From Oscillospiraceae bacterium (lineage in GTDB: Bacteria; Bacillota; Clostridia; Oscillospirales; Ruminococcaceae), in NCBI GenBank assembly GCA_017545185.1, contig JAFWQJ010000039.1:1-64000 (forward strand): DNA of 64,000 bases, read 5' to 3'. This document shows positions 25,802 through 34,068 of the stretch, in pieces; positions within the stretch are counted from its first letter, which is position 1; each line of letters starts with the position of its first letter. The notes beneath the pieces are model-generated. The model was not told the origin of the DNA. It saw nothing but the letters and a program-made list of their open reading frames with translations, and did no database searches. A program made the position numbers and the translations under genes.

Positions 25802-27463
25802 TCATTCCGCATCCGTTTTCAGTGTGATCTTCTTCGCGATATACTGCAGGATCAGCGTCGCGTCATGATCGCCGACATTGCCGTCACCGTCTGTATCGCT
25901 GTTTTTCATACCCTGCTCCGTGATGACAATGCTCCTGTCCTCACAGGCATACCGCAGAACAAGCACCGCATCCGAAACATCCACAGTGCCGTCGCAGTTG
26001 GCGTCGCCGGGGCGGGAGATCAGCTGGGAAAGCGGGATCCACGGGTCGAAAAGCACCCAGCTGTCCGAGATTCCTTCATAGACCCGGAAGCTGCCTGTCG
26101 CTTTCTGCTCCGCATTTTCCCGCGCCTGCACATACAGCAGACAGTAATTCAGATCGGCAGGCTTATGATATACCTCCTGCACGATCTCTTCCACATCGAC
26201 CGTATCAGCAATGCGGCTGAGCCCTTCATGCGTCAGTTTATTCTCCTTCCGGACGCACCAGTCCGGCATATCCGTCAAATAGGTGCAGTACCACTCATAT
26301 TCAACGCCGTTCACCTCAAACGAACTGGGGCCGTACAGCTCACCCGGAAGATGCAGTTCTCCCGTCCAGCCCTCAACAATGATGAGTTCTTCTTTTCTGT
26401 AGTTGATTCTCACCCCGGTATGCACGCCGTAGAAGGAATCGCCGTTCAGGTCGATCGCAGCATCGTAATGCATTTTCAGCCCCTCACAATCGCGCGGCGT
26501 GCCGTAATAAGTACTGCCGTATTCACCCGCATACCGGCTGACACCGTCCCATTCATAGGAAAAGCTGTAACCGTGCGGAGCCCGCACAAACCCGTTCATC
26601 TCAAACCGGTGCGTTCCCTGTTCCGGCAGCTGGATGTATTCAAACGCTCTGAACGACCATTGCGGCGGATCTCTGGTCTCCTTTTTGATATCCCACCATA
26701 ATGACGGTTCCGAATCATGCACCTCCCGGAGATATTTGATCTCCGGCTCTGTCAGTGACCAGCTGCCGGATGCCGTCTGACCCTCTGCGGCCTGCACATC
26801 CATCTCCAGCCAGACCGACTGCAGCGGCAGCCTGTCCAGATCAGCACTGTCCATGTAATCGAAAATTGCGATATGCTCAGACAGCGGAACCGTTCTCAGA
26901 ACATTTCTCTTTCCGCCGGAACGGAACAGGTTCTCCTTCCGGACGCTGATATATTCCGGATACCAGACTTCTTCCCCGCCGAGCTCGGCCGTGCAGTCCC
27001 GCCTATAAACGTCATATTCAGCGCCGTCGATCATCTCATCTGCACGCAGCAGTTCGCCGTCGATCTCCGGTCTGTCCCCGAACCAGCCTTCGATCACGCA
27101 GTACGAGCGCATCGGGTGGACTGCGGAAGCGCGGACACATAAGCAGGCATTGCCGGTGCTTTCCGGCGTCATATCATAGAAAACCTTGATCCCGCCGATC
27201 CGCCCCGGCTGGATCGGTGTGCTGAGCGACTGCCCGTATTTTGTGCAGCAGGACTGCACCGCATCCCATGATGCCGTCAGACCGCCGCCGGGATTCTCCG
27301 TGATCTCAAAATCGCCGATGCCTGCCTCATTCCGTCCTTCATAAAAGATCCCGTTTTCGCCGGAGCCTGAAATGATCTCAGGCTCCGCCGCTGCCCCGAA
27401 AGACGGAACGGCTGCCGCTGCAAACACAGCGGCAACGAGCATCCCGAATAACCGGATTCTCAT
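25802..27463 (-). CDS. Secreted protein with two GH11-like modules and a dockerin; one catalytic residue lost in each module
   Basis: 553 residues from ATG 27463 (AAAGGGG upstream); the frame opens 24 bases earlier, inside the upstream gene. Signal peptide about 1-26; first GH11-like module about 36-245 with S120 replacing the nucleophile (SYCVIEGW) and E220 retained; second module about 265-465 with E359 retained and Q446 at the acid/base (YVQAREN). Dockerin about 485-548. The RPPGG loop that follows the nucleophile strand is altered in both modules. No module has a full catalytic pair, so hydrolysis is unlikely; a docked glycan-binding protein is the simplest reading. Confidence 0.87.
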   Translation of the reverse strand: MRIRLFGMLVAAVFAAAAVPSFGAAAEPEIISGSGENGIFYEGRNEAGIGDFEITENPGGGLTASWDAVQSCCTKYGQSLSTPIQPGRIGGIKVFYDMTPESTGNACLCVRASAVHPMRSYCVIEGWFGDRPEIDGELLRADEMIDGAEYDVYRRDCTAELGGEEVWYPEYISVRKENLFRSGGKRNVLRTVPLSEHIAIFDYMDSADLDRLPLQSVWLEMDVQAAEGQTASGSWSLTEPEIKYLREVHDSEPSLWWDIKKETRDPPQWSFRAFEYIQLPEQGTHRFEMNGFVRAPHGYSFSYEWDGVSRYAGEYGSTYYGTPRDCEGLKMHYDAAIDLNGDSFYGVHTGVRINYRKEELIIVEGWTGELHLPGELYGPSSFEVNGVEYEWYCTYLTDMPDWCVRKENKLTHEGLSRIADTVDVEEIVQEVYHKPADLNYCLLYVQARENAEQKATGSFRVYEGISDSWVLFDPWIPLSQLISRPGDANCDGTVDVSDAVLVLRYACEDRSIVITEQGMKNSDTDGDGNVGDHDATLILQYIAKKITLKTDAE

Positions 27464-27483
27464 GATCGTTCCCCTTTCTGCTT

Positions 27484-29526
27484 TCAAAAGGTGATCTTCT
27501 TCGCGATATACTGCAGGATCAGCTTGGCGTCGTCGCTGCTGACCTTGCCGTCACGGTCGGCATCTGCATTGGTCTTGCCCTGATCCGTGATAACAGCCTC
27601 TCTGTCCTCCACGACGCAGCGCAGGATCAGCACGGCATCCGAGATATCGACATGGTCATCGCAGTTCGCGTCGCCGCGCAGACCTTCCGTCGGTACGTTT
27701 GTCGTGGTGACCGGAATCGGGGAAACCCAGCCCGGATACATGAAATCCTGATACGCATCGTTCGGCTGCATCGTTCTGTCAAAGAGCGTCGCATATTTGA
27801 CATCTGTGATCCAGCCGGCGACAGGATTCCACATCGTCACACTGGTGATCCCGTTTGCATGGTTCATCAGCACTTTGGATACATTCCGCCAGAGCAGCAG
27901 CTGTGCTTCTTCGCCTGCACGTTTACTGTCCGTGAGATCGAGCTCCGTGATCTGGATATCGAGGCCGAGGGATGTGAACTTCTTGATCGCGTCCTCATAA
28001 AGCTGCTTGTCCGGATAGGAAGCGTCCAGATGCGACTCCATACCGATGCCGTCGATATAATCGCCCTCTGCCATGATGCGCTTTGCCAGATCATAGATAT
28101 CGTCCCGCTTTTCCGGCATATACTCGTTGTACTCATTCAGGAAGAGCTTGCAGTCCGCCGGTGCATATTTTCTCGCAGACTTGAATGCGTGAATGATAAA
28201 CGAATCGTTGTCCTCGCCGTAGATGTTTGTCCACTGAGATAAATCGCTGCCGGCGCCGTTCCTGACACGGAGACCGCCGCCTTCATTCTTGAACGGCTCG
28301 TTCACGACATCATAGGCGTAGAGCTTGAGATCCGGATAATTCGTTTTCAGCTGAGAGAAGGTCTCTTTGATGAAGTTTTCGATGCGCTGATCGGATTCCT
28401 CCGGCATACCCCGGAACATCCCGTTCGGCGTCTGGCTGTACCAGATGAACGAACGGCCGCGGACGCCGATGCCGTTTTCCTCCGCGTATTTCAGGACATT
28501 ATCAGCCCCTGACAGATCAACGGTCACTTCGGTGCCGTCGATCTTCTTGATGATCTGTTCCGGCGTCATCTCGTTTTCGCAGGTGATCGAGTTGAATTGC
28601 TTTTTGACAAATTGCTGAAAATCCGGTCTTTGTACGGCGAAACTGTTTAATGATGTACCGACCCGGAAATACGGACCGAAGCGGTCCTTCAGCGTCGAAC
28701 CGCCTTGCTCGTAGGTGTAGTCAATATTCTGGTGCGCACGGAGCGGATCCTGCTCCGCACCCGGATCAGACTGATTCAGCGCAGCTGTCCTGAAAGAAGC
28801 ATCGAATGTTTCAAAGCTGCATTCTGCGCCCTTGCCGCCCCAGACAAACTCGGAAACATCGGCAATATACGCCTGCTCCATGCTTTCCGCAAACGCAGAA
28901 AGGGAACTGAGATTCCGCAGATGATCGTTCAGCGGCTGCACATAATACGCATACTCCCGTTCCTCAGTCGGTTCGGAGAACCAGCCGTTTTCCGGCGGAA
29001 CGCAGTAATACCGTGCGTAAGGCGCTTCCGGTTCCTGCACCGTGATTTTGTAGTAATCGTATGTCACAGCACCGATCGGAGCCGAACCGATCTTCGCCTG
29101 CGGGCTGATATATTTGCTGAGATCATCCGTCTGCCAGCCGTCCAGCATCAGGATCTGGACCTTCGGCTGTGCCAGCCAGCAGCATGAGCCGTAAAACGCT
29201 TCACCCTCGGTCCGGATCCGTGCGCCGCAGCCGATCGAAGCGGTTTTTGACGGCTGCGCACCGGCCAGTTCCGCAAACGTGACGCGTTCCTCCGGCTGTT
29301 TGCCGTAAAACGCCCAGTACTGTTCCGCGGGCTTAAATTCGCAGGTAAAAGTGCCGTTCTTGCCGAGTACAAAGTTTGTTTCGGCAGACTTGCTGTATTC
29401 ATCCGTAAAGATGAAGCCGTCCTGTCCCTCAACCGAACGCCGATCGGTCTCTGCCGCACTGACCGGCTGACAGCTCAATACTACAATGACGGCTGCGGTC
29501 AGCATTCCAAATCCTCTGTGTTTCAT
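27484..29526 (-). CDS. Secreted GH11-like plus GH10 protein with dockerin (first gene of the dockerin operon)
   Basis: 680 residues. Signal peptide about 1-25; degenerate GH11-like module about 33-245; GH10 about 262-590; dockerin about 615-679. In GH11 the nucleophile strand reads QILMLDGW, giving Q124; E226 in a shifted WGG segment may or may not be the acid/base. The GH10 module keeps acid/base E410 (YDVVNEPF) and nucleophile E528 (QITELDL) and the CENEM motif. Two active-site histidines of the canonical RGHTFIWHSQ are R358 and Y363, which should alter substrate contacts in the -1 subsite. GAAGGAGG precedes the start, and a near-perfect promoter lies about 90 bases upstream. Confidence 0.88.
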   Translation of the reverse strand: MKHRGFGMLTAAVIVVLSCQPVSAAETDRRSVEGQDGFIFTDEYSKSAETNFVLGKNGTFTCEFKPAEQYWAFYGKQPEERVTFAELAGAQPSKTASIGCGARIRTEGEAFYGSCCWLAQPKVQILMLDGWQTDDLSKYISPQAKIGSAPIGAVTYDYYKITVQEPEAPYARYYCVPPENGWFSEPTEEREYAYYVQPLNDHLRNLSSLSAFAESMEQAYIADVSEFVWGGKGAECSFETFDASFRTAALNQSDPGAEQDPLRAHQNIDYTYEQGGSTLKDRFGPYFRVGTSLNSFAVQRPDFQQFVKKQFNSITCENEMTPEQIIKKIDGTEVTVDLSGADNVLKYAEENGIGVRGRSFIWYSQTPNGMFRGMPEESDQRIENFIKETFSQLKTNYPDLKLYAYDVVNEPFKNEGGGLRVRNGAGSDLSQWTNIYGEDNDSFIIHAFKSARKYAPADCKLFLNEYNEYMPEKRDDIYDLAKRIMAEGDYIDGIGMESHLDASYPDKQLYEDAIKKFTSLGLDIQITELDLTDSKRAGEEAQLLLWRNVSKVLMNHANGITSVTMWNPVAGWITDVKYATLFDRTMQPNDAYQDFMYPGWVSPIPVTTTNVPTEGLRGDANCDDHVDISDAVLILRCVVEDREAVITDQGKTNADADRDGKVSSDDAKLILQYIAKKITF

Positions 29527-29617
29527 TTCAAGTCCTCCTTCAAATCATATCATTATTATCCTGCATCGGATTTTCGCCCCCCCGGCATCCGCATTTATCG
29601 GCCTTGCTTCCTGTTTT

Positions 29618-29646
29618 ATTGTAACATATTGCCAGTTCTTTGTCAA
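29618..29646 (-). promoter_or_regulatory. Promoter of the 17-kb dockerin operon
   Basis: On the minus strand TTGACA (29641-29646), exactly 17 bases, TACAAT (29618-29623). The leader to the first ATG (29526) is about 85 bases. No other promoter of this quality was noticed in the short gaps between the nine genes downstream. Confidence 0.85.
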
Positions 29647-29665
29647 TTCATAAACTTGAAAACTA

Positions 29666-29703
29666 TAAAAAAAGCGGACGAAATTGCTGTTATTCGTCCG
29701 CTT
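29666..29703 (-). terminator. Terminator of the AIM24-family gene
   Basis: Ten-base-pair stem AGCGGACGAA/TTCGTCCGCT followed on the minus strand by seven Ts, just after the stop at 29713 and before the dockerin operon promoter. It separates the two transcription units. Confidence 0.88.
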
Positions 29704-29712
29704 CCCTGATAT

Positions 29713-30387
29713 TCAACCGCGCGGCACTCTTGCAATGATCCTGCCTGCGAAATCGTTAAAGTTCTGTGTCTGGAGAATGATCCTTCCGGGTCCTGTCAGC
29801 TTGGTGAGGAACAGCCCCTCGCCGCCGAAGAAGATATTGGCAATGCCCTTGACCGTGGTGATCTCATAATTGACGGTCTGCTCAAACGCGACGACATTGC
29901 CGGTATCCACGAGCATTTCCGCGCCTGCCGCGAGGTCATAGGTGACCATGTCGCCGTCGATCTCAAGGAACGCCATGCCGGTGCCGGAAAGCTTCTGCAG
30001 AATGAAGCCCTCGCCGCCGAAGAAGCCGGCCGCGAGCTTTTTGGTCAGCGTCACATCGAGCTGCACGCTCTGCTCGGCGCAAAGGAATGCGCCCTTCTGA
30101 CAGATGATCGGGGTCGCACCGACATTGACCGGCACGACACAGCCGGGCACCGTCGCGCCGAACGCGATCTTGACGTTATCGGCCTGTGCGGTGTAATTTG
30201 CGATAAACAGAGACTCGCCGGCCAGCTTTCTGCCGATGCTCTTGGCGAGACCGCCGCGTGCATTCGAGGTCATCTGAATGCCCGGTGTCTGCCAGATCAT
30301 GCCGCCGGACTGGGAAAACACAGATTCTCCGGTCATGAGCGTCATTTCCACAGCCGGGACCGTCTGTCCAATGATTTGATACTGCAT
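29713..30387 (-). CDS. AIM24 / TIGR00266 family protein, function unknown
   Basis: 224 residues, rich in beta strands, with the family's glycine-rich turns (FFGGEGFILQKLSGTG and FFGGEGLFLTKLTGPG), two near-copies of one motif at about 122-137 and 189-204. This double-stranded beta-helix family is widespread in bacteria and related to the mitochondrial biogenesis protein AIM24; no bacterial biochemical role is established to my knowledge. No signal peptide, so cytoplasmic. GGAGG precedes the ATG. It lies between two xylanase transcription units but is closed off by terminators on both sides, so a functional link to xylan degradation is not supported. Confidence 0.88.
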   Translation of the reverse strand: MQYQIIGQTVPAVEMTLMTGESVFSQSGGMIWQTPGIQMTSNARGGLAKSIGRKLAGESLFIANYTAQADNVKIAFGATVPGCVVPVNVGATPIICQKGAFLCAEQSVQLDVTLTKKLAAGFFGGEGFILQKLSGTGMAFLEIDGDMVTYDLAAGAEMLVDTGNVVAFEQTVNYEITTVKGIANIFFGGEGLFLTKLTGPGRIILQTQNFNDFAGRIIARVPRG

Positions 30388-30417
30388 TGATAGTGCCTCC
30401 TCTGTTCAGTGATTGTT

Positions 30418-30451
30418 AAAACAGGGTATGACCGAAGCCATACCCTGTTTT
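30418..30451. terminator. Strong terminator of the GH11-CBM22-GH10 xylanase gene
   Basis: A 13-bp perfect stem, AAAACAGGGTATG (30418-30430) with CATACCCTGTTTT (30439-30451), sits 30 bases after the xylanase stop on the minus strand and can work in both directions. Confidence 0.88.
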
Positions 30452-30481
30452 AGATTGTTGCTTTGCGGGATAATCAGGCGA

Positions 30482-33247
30482 TTACAGATCGCAGATCTTC
30501 GCGATATACTCGAGGATCTTCGTAATATCGTCGATATCCACCTTTCCGCTCTTATCTGCATCCGCGTTTGCAAGACCCTGGTCAGTGATCGTAGCCTTGT
30601 TGTCGGAGTTCAGATATCTTGCGAGCAGAACTGCGTCAGAAACGTCAACCTTGTTATCGCAGGTCACGTCGCCGCGCTTGGAAACGGTAGGAGTCTGCTT
30701 CGGCTCAGTCGTCTCGACCGGCGCCGGAGTGGTGGTCGTGGTGGTGGTCGTGGTGGTCGTGGTGGTAACAGTCGTGGTGACAGCCGGCTTCGTGGTTACC
30801 GGGAACTTGGTGACAAGACCCTTCACGTCGCTGACAACAGCCTTTGCCTGATAGTTCTTGAACATCAGCGGGCCGCCTTCAGTACCGCCCTGGCCGCTGC
30901 GCCAGCTTCTGGCATCCGTGGTGCCCCACATGGTCAGGCTGGAGATGTGATCAGCGTAGGTCAGTGCGATGGTGTAGACGTCGATCCACAGCTGCTTAGC
31001 CATTGCCTCGCCGCCGCCCTGGTTGTTGGTGATATCGAGCTCGGTGATCTGAACATCGAGGCCGAGGGATGCGAACTTCTTGACAGCATCTTCGTAAGTG
31101 GTCTTATCCGGATACTTTGCATCCAGGTGAGACTGCATGCCGATACCGTCGATCAGGCCTTCAGCATCAAGCTTCTTCGCCATGTCGTAGAGGTTGTCGC
31201 GCTTTGCCGGGACATACTCGTTGTAGTCGTTCAGATAGAGCTTGCAGGTTGCCGGTGCATACTTTCTTGCGGCGCGGAAGCCTGCGAAGATATGACCGTC
31301 ATTGTTTTCGCCGTAGATGTTGGTCCACTGGGAAGTATCGTTGGCGCCGCCGTTCTTGACACGGAGACCGCCACCGTCGTTCTTGAAGACCTCATTTGCG
31401 ACGTCGTAAGCATACAGCTTGAGCTTCGGATAACGGGACTGGATCTGCTCGAAGGTCTGCTTGACAAAGCTCTCGATACGAGCATCAGAAGTGGACTTGT
31501 CGCCCTGATACATGCCGTTCGGGGTCTGGCTGTGCCAGATGAACGTATGACCGCGGACGCCGATGCCGTTCTGCTCAGCAAACTTCAGCTGATTTGCAGC
31601 ACTGCCGATATCGACATTGACGCTGGAGCCGTTGATGCCCTTGATGATCTGGTCAGGCTTCATCTCGTTTTCACAGGTGATCGAGTTGAAGTTCTGCTTG
31701 ATGAAGTTCTGTGCGTTGGAATCGCCGATCTCCATGCCGCTGACGGAGGTACCCATACGGAAGTACGGTCCGAAGACGTCCTTCAGGCCCTGGCCGCCCG
31801 GAGTAAAGGTGTAGTCGAGGTTCTGGTGCTTCGTCCAGTCACCGTCGCTGGAGCTCGGACCCGCAGAAGTACCCGGATCTGTCGTGCTCGTGCCCGGATC
31901 AGAGCTGGAGCTGGAGCTGGAACTGCCGACCTTTGCGCCGGAGAGATCAATGGAAGCTGCCGTGCCGCCCTTTGCAGAGGAAGCACTGTCGAAGTAGAAG
32001 TCATCGGTACCGGTCTCGGTCTCGATGTAGAGCAGGAGGTCGGAAGCACCGGACGGGATCTTGTAATCGCCGCCGATCTTTGCCCACTCGCCCTTGTTGC
32101 CGGTCACAGTTGCGATCTTGTCGTACTGTGTGCCGGAGCCGTCATTGTACTGCATGGAAAGCTTGAAGCTCGTGGAGCTGGAAGCATTCTGCATGACAGC
32201 ACCCCAGAAGCTGTAGGTTTCGCCCGGAACGTAGGTGCTGGTGCTCAGCGAGATGCCTGCGCCTTCCCAGGAATTGGATCTGCCGCTGATCTTCAGGGAG
32301 CCGGAGCCCTCTGCGTAGCTGTCCTTATCCGTGGTCAGGCTGACGCTGCCGCCGTTTGCCTGGCGTGCCGACCAGTCGCCCTTGCCGGAATCGAAGGATT
32401 CCTTGAAGAACTTGCCGTCGGATGTTGCCGGCGTAGAGGTGCCGGGATCCGTGGTAGATGTGCCCGGATCGGAGCTGGAGGAGGAAGTTCCTCTCGGATT
32501 GCCCTGCAGATCCTTGCCGTTGATGTAGAGCTTGTTCTTGGTGATGTTGCAGTTTGCGGACGAATCGCCGCTGCCGCCGCCGTAGCCTTCCATGTTCAGA
32601 GCGACTTCGTAAAGCGTACCGCTCATATCCATGCCCTTGCTGTCCCATGCCTCGAAGTGCTTGGAGATGGAGATCGTACCGGAGCACTTGTTGTCACGGC
32701 CCTGGCTCATGCAGCTCGACTGCGCGACGCTCCAGTACTGCGGGAACGTCTTATTGCCCTCGATGGACGGTTCGTTGTTGCGCATCGACTTAAACACATC
32801 GTAGCCCTTGTTGTTGATGTTGATAGAGCCCTGCTGACCCTGTCCCCCTGGCGGTCTCCAGGAGCCCCAGCCTTCGACGATGTAGTACTCAACGAGCGGA
32901 TTCTGGGTCCAGCCGTAAACGCACATGTACACGTTGCCCTGGGGTTTGATGTTGACTTCGTAGTCCAGCTCGACTTCGCCCCATGCCTTGTAGCTCTTCT
33001 TCTCGGAGAAGCGCTTGCCCATACGGCCGAGGAAGTTGAAGATTCCCGACCAGTTACAGGTGAAGCAGCCGTCATTGCCCGGGGTCATCGACCACTGGCC
33101 GGCGTAGTTCTGGTTCCAAGCCTCGTAATCGTAGCCGTCGTTCGTGGTGCCCATTTTCTGGTCATCGGCTGCGAAAACGGAGAAGGACGGGACAGAAGTC
33201 GCGGCAAGAACAACCGCACTGACCAATCCAAACAGTTTTCGTTTCAT
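30482..33247 (-). CDS. Secreted bifunctional xylanase, GH11-CBM22-GH10-dockerin
   Basis: 921 residues. Signal peptide about 1-27; GH11 about 32-245 with E120 (VEYYIVEGWGSWRPPGG) and E220 (MEGYGGG); Ser/Asp/Pro/Gly/Thr linker; CBM22 about 278-440; a second linker containing the same DPGTSTTDPGTS unit; GH10 about 470-800 with RGHTFIWHSQTP, acid/base E619 (YDVANE) and nucleophile E736 (QITELDI); a long Thr linker; dockerin about 858-920. All catalytic residues are intact in both modules. Both enzymes cleave beta-1,4-xylan from the cellulosome surface. The architecture matches known cellulosomal xylanases of R. flavefaciens. It has its own promoter and terminator. It is the reference against which the degenerate paralogues downstream were compared. 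Confidence 0.96.
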   Translation of the reverse strand: MKRKLFGLVSAVVLAATSVPSFSVFAADDQKMGTTNDGYDYEAWNQNYAGQWSMTPGNDGCFTCNWSGIFNFLGRMGKRFSEKKSYKAWGEVELDYEVNIKPQGNVYMCVYGWTQNPLVEYYIVEGWGSWRPPGGQGQQGSININNKGYDVFKSMRNNEPSIEGNKTFPQYWSVAQSSCMSQGRDNKCSGTISISKHFEAWDSKGMDMSGTLYEVALNMEGYGGGSGDSSANCNITKNKLYINGKDLQGNPRGTSSSSSDPGTSTTDPGTSTPATSDGKFFKESFDSGKGDWSARQANGGSVSLTTDKDSYAEGSGSLKISGRSNSWEGAGISLSTSTYVPGETYSFWGAVMQNASSSTSFKLSMQYNDGSGTQYDKIATVTGNKGEWAKIGGDYKIPSGASDLLLYIETETGTDDFYFDSASSAKGGTAASIDLSGAKVGSSSSSSSSDPGTSTTDPGTSAGPSSSDGDWTKHQNLDYTFTPGGQGLKDVFGPYFRMGTSVSGMEIGDSNAQNFIKQNFNSITCENEMKPDQIIKGINGSSVNVDIGSAANQLKFAEQNGIGVRGHTFIWHSQTPNGMYQGDKSTSDARIESFVKQTFEQIQSRYPKLKLYAYDVANEVFKNDGGGLRVKNGGANDTSQWTNIYGENNDGHIFAGFRAARKYAPATCKLYLNDYNEYVPAKRDNLYDMAKKLDAEGLIDGIGMQSHLDAKYPDKTTYEDAVKKFASLGLDVQITELDITNNQGGGEAMAKQLWIDVYTIALTYADHISSLTMWGTTDARSWRSGQGGTEGGPLMFKNYQAKAVVSDVKGLVTKFPVTTKPAVTTTVTTTTTTTTTTTTTPAPVETTEPKQTPTVSKRGDVTCDNKVDVSDAVLLARYLNSDNKATITDQGLANADADKSGKVDIDDITKILEYIAKICDL

Positions 33248-33328
33248 TCTTAGCCCTCCCTAAAAATTATTGATTTGGATTTTTCTGTCTTCCGGAGTGC
33301 ACAGTCCCCCTATACACGTCCGGTTGTA

Positions 33329-33357
33329 AATTTAGTTTAGCACAAATTCTTTTGCAA
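33329..33357 (-). promoter_or_regulatory. Probable promoter of the bifunctional xylanase gene
   Basis: Minus strand TTGCAA (33352-33357), 17 bases, TAAATT (33329-33334); leader of about 75 bases to the ATG at 33247, which is preceded by GGGAGGG. Confidence 0.6.
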
Positions 33358-33675
33358 GTCTAGCGCATTTTTTGCTGATTTCGGTAAAAACTCCCCAAAC
33401 ATTGCGATTTTATATATCTTTGTGCAATGCGCACAATGCATTTTCCTGCAAATATAGTTTTATTGCCTGTCTGCTCAAAAATCCGCATGTTTAACCTTAA
33501 TTTTGCAAGGTGGAACCGGACTATCACAGTTTGGCAGTGTCCAGATTTTGCGGTACACGCACAAACTGCTCCGCAAAAATTGGGGAGTTGTCTGCTCATT
33601 TCATCGGATTCCGTGCGGACATGCACAATACAACTATCGCGTGTGCAAATTCCTGCGCACAACTTTGGAATGCAC

Positions 33676-33704
33676 TTGACAGATCCCGATTTCTCTGCTA
33701 CAAT
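33676..33704 (+). promoter_or_regulatory. Promoter of the small sigma-like gene pair
   Basis: TTGACA (33676-33681), 17 bases, TACAAT (33699-33704), about 55 bases before the first ATG. The 33358-33675 stretch upstream is relatively AT-rich and I see no gene or repeat in it. Confidence 0.8.
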
Positions 33705-33766
33705 AGAGATAGAACAAATGTTCTTTTCTATCCAAAAAGCATCAGAAACGACAGGAGGAATGCCGA

Positions 33767-34033
33767 ATGCAAACAGTTCAGAACCGTCCGTGGGTACACA
33801 GCGCGCCCTATACGCAAATGCTGCGGCATTACGAACGCGCCGTTCTGCGGGTGCAGCGCAGACGCGAGGAGCTCAAGGCAGAGCTGCAGTCGCTGCACAA
33901 GGCGGGCACGGCCGAATCCGCCAACCGGCAGCGCGCACTGGAAAAGCGCATCGAGCTGCTCTACGAGGAATACATCGACCTGATCGACGCGATCCGTGAG
34001 ATCCGGATCTACGCAGCAAAGGAGGTGCACTGA
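33767..34033 (+). CDS. Small helical protein upstream of a sigma-like regulator
   Basis: 88 residues, charged and almost wholly helical (RVQRRREELKAELQSL...LEKRIELLYEEYIDLIDAIREI), likely a coiled coil. AGGAGG (33753-33758) supports the ATG. It ends with an AAAGGAGG sequence inside its last codons that must serve the following gene, whose frame starts at the stop, so the two are translationally coupled. Arrays of a short helical protein plus a region-4 sigma protein resemble regulatory gene pairs of phages and mobile elements in Firmicutes, but no phage genes are nearby. Confidence 0.75.
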   Translation: MQTVQNRPWVHSAPYTQMLRHYERAVLRVQRRREELKAELQSLHKAGTAESANRQRALEKRIELLYEEYIDLIDAIREIRIYAAKEVH

Positions 34034-34068
34034 TCGCCCGCACCCTGCGCCGGACACGGCGCGTCACG

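Noticed and set aside
23915-26701. A 928-codon plus-strand frame opposite the dockerin operon
   Set aside because: Antisense to two secreted proteins that have complete signal peptides, modules and dockerins; no start signal on the plus strand.
30710-30790. GGTGGTGGTCGTGGTGGTCG-type tandem repeat as a regulatory or unstable element
   Set aside because: It encodes the Thr-rich linker before the xylanase dockerin on the minus strand; the protein explains it.
30413-33253. A 946-codon plus-strand frame opposite the bifunctional xylanase
   Set aside because: It mirrors the coding strand exactly, lacks a start signal and translates low-complexity sequence such as Gly/Ala-rich runs; the minus-strand xylanase is certain.
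33358-33675. A gene or regulatory RNA in the AT-rich gap before the sigma-like pair
   Set aside because: Short frames without start signals; only the promoters at either end could be supported.
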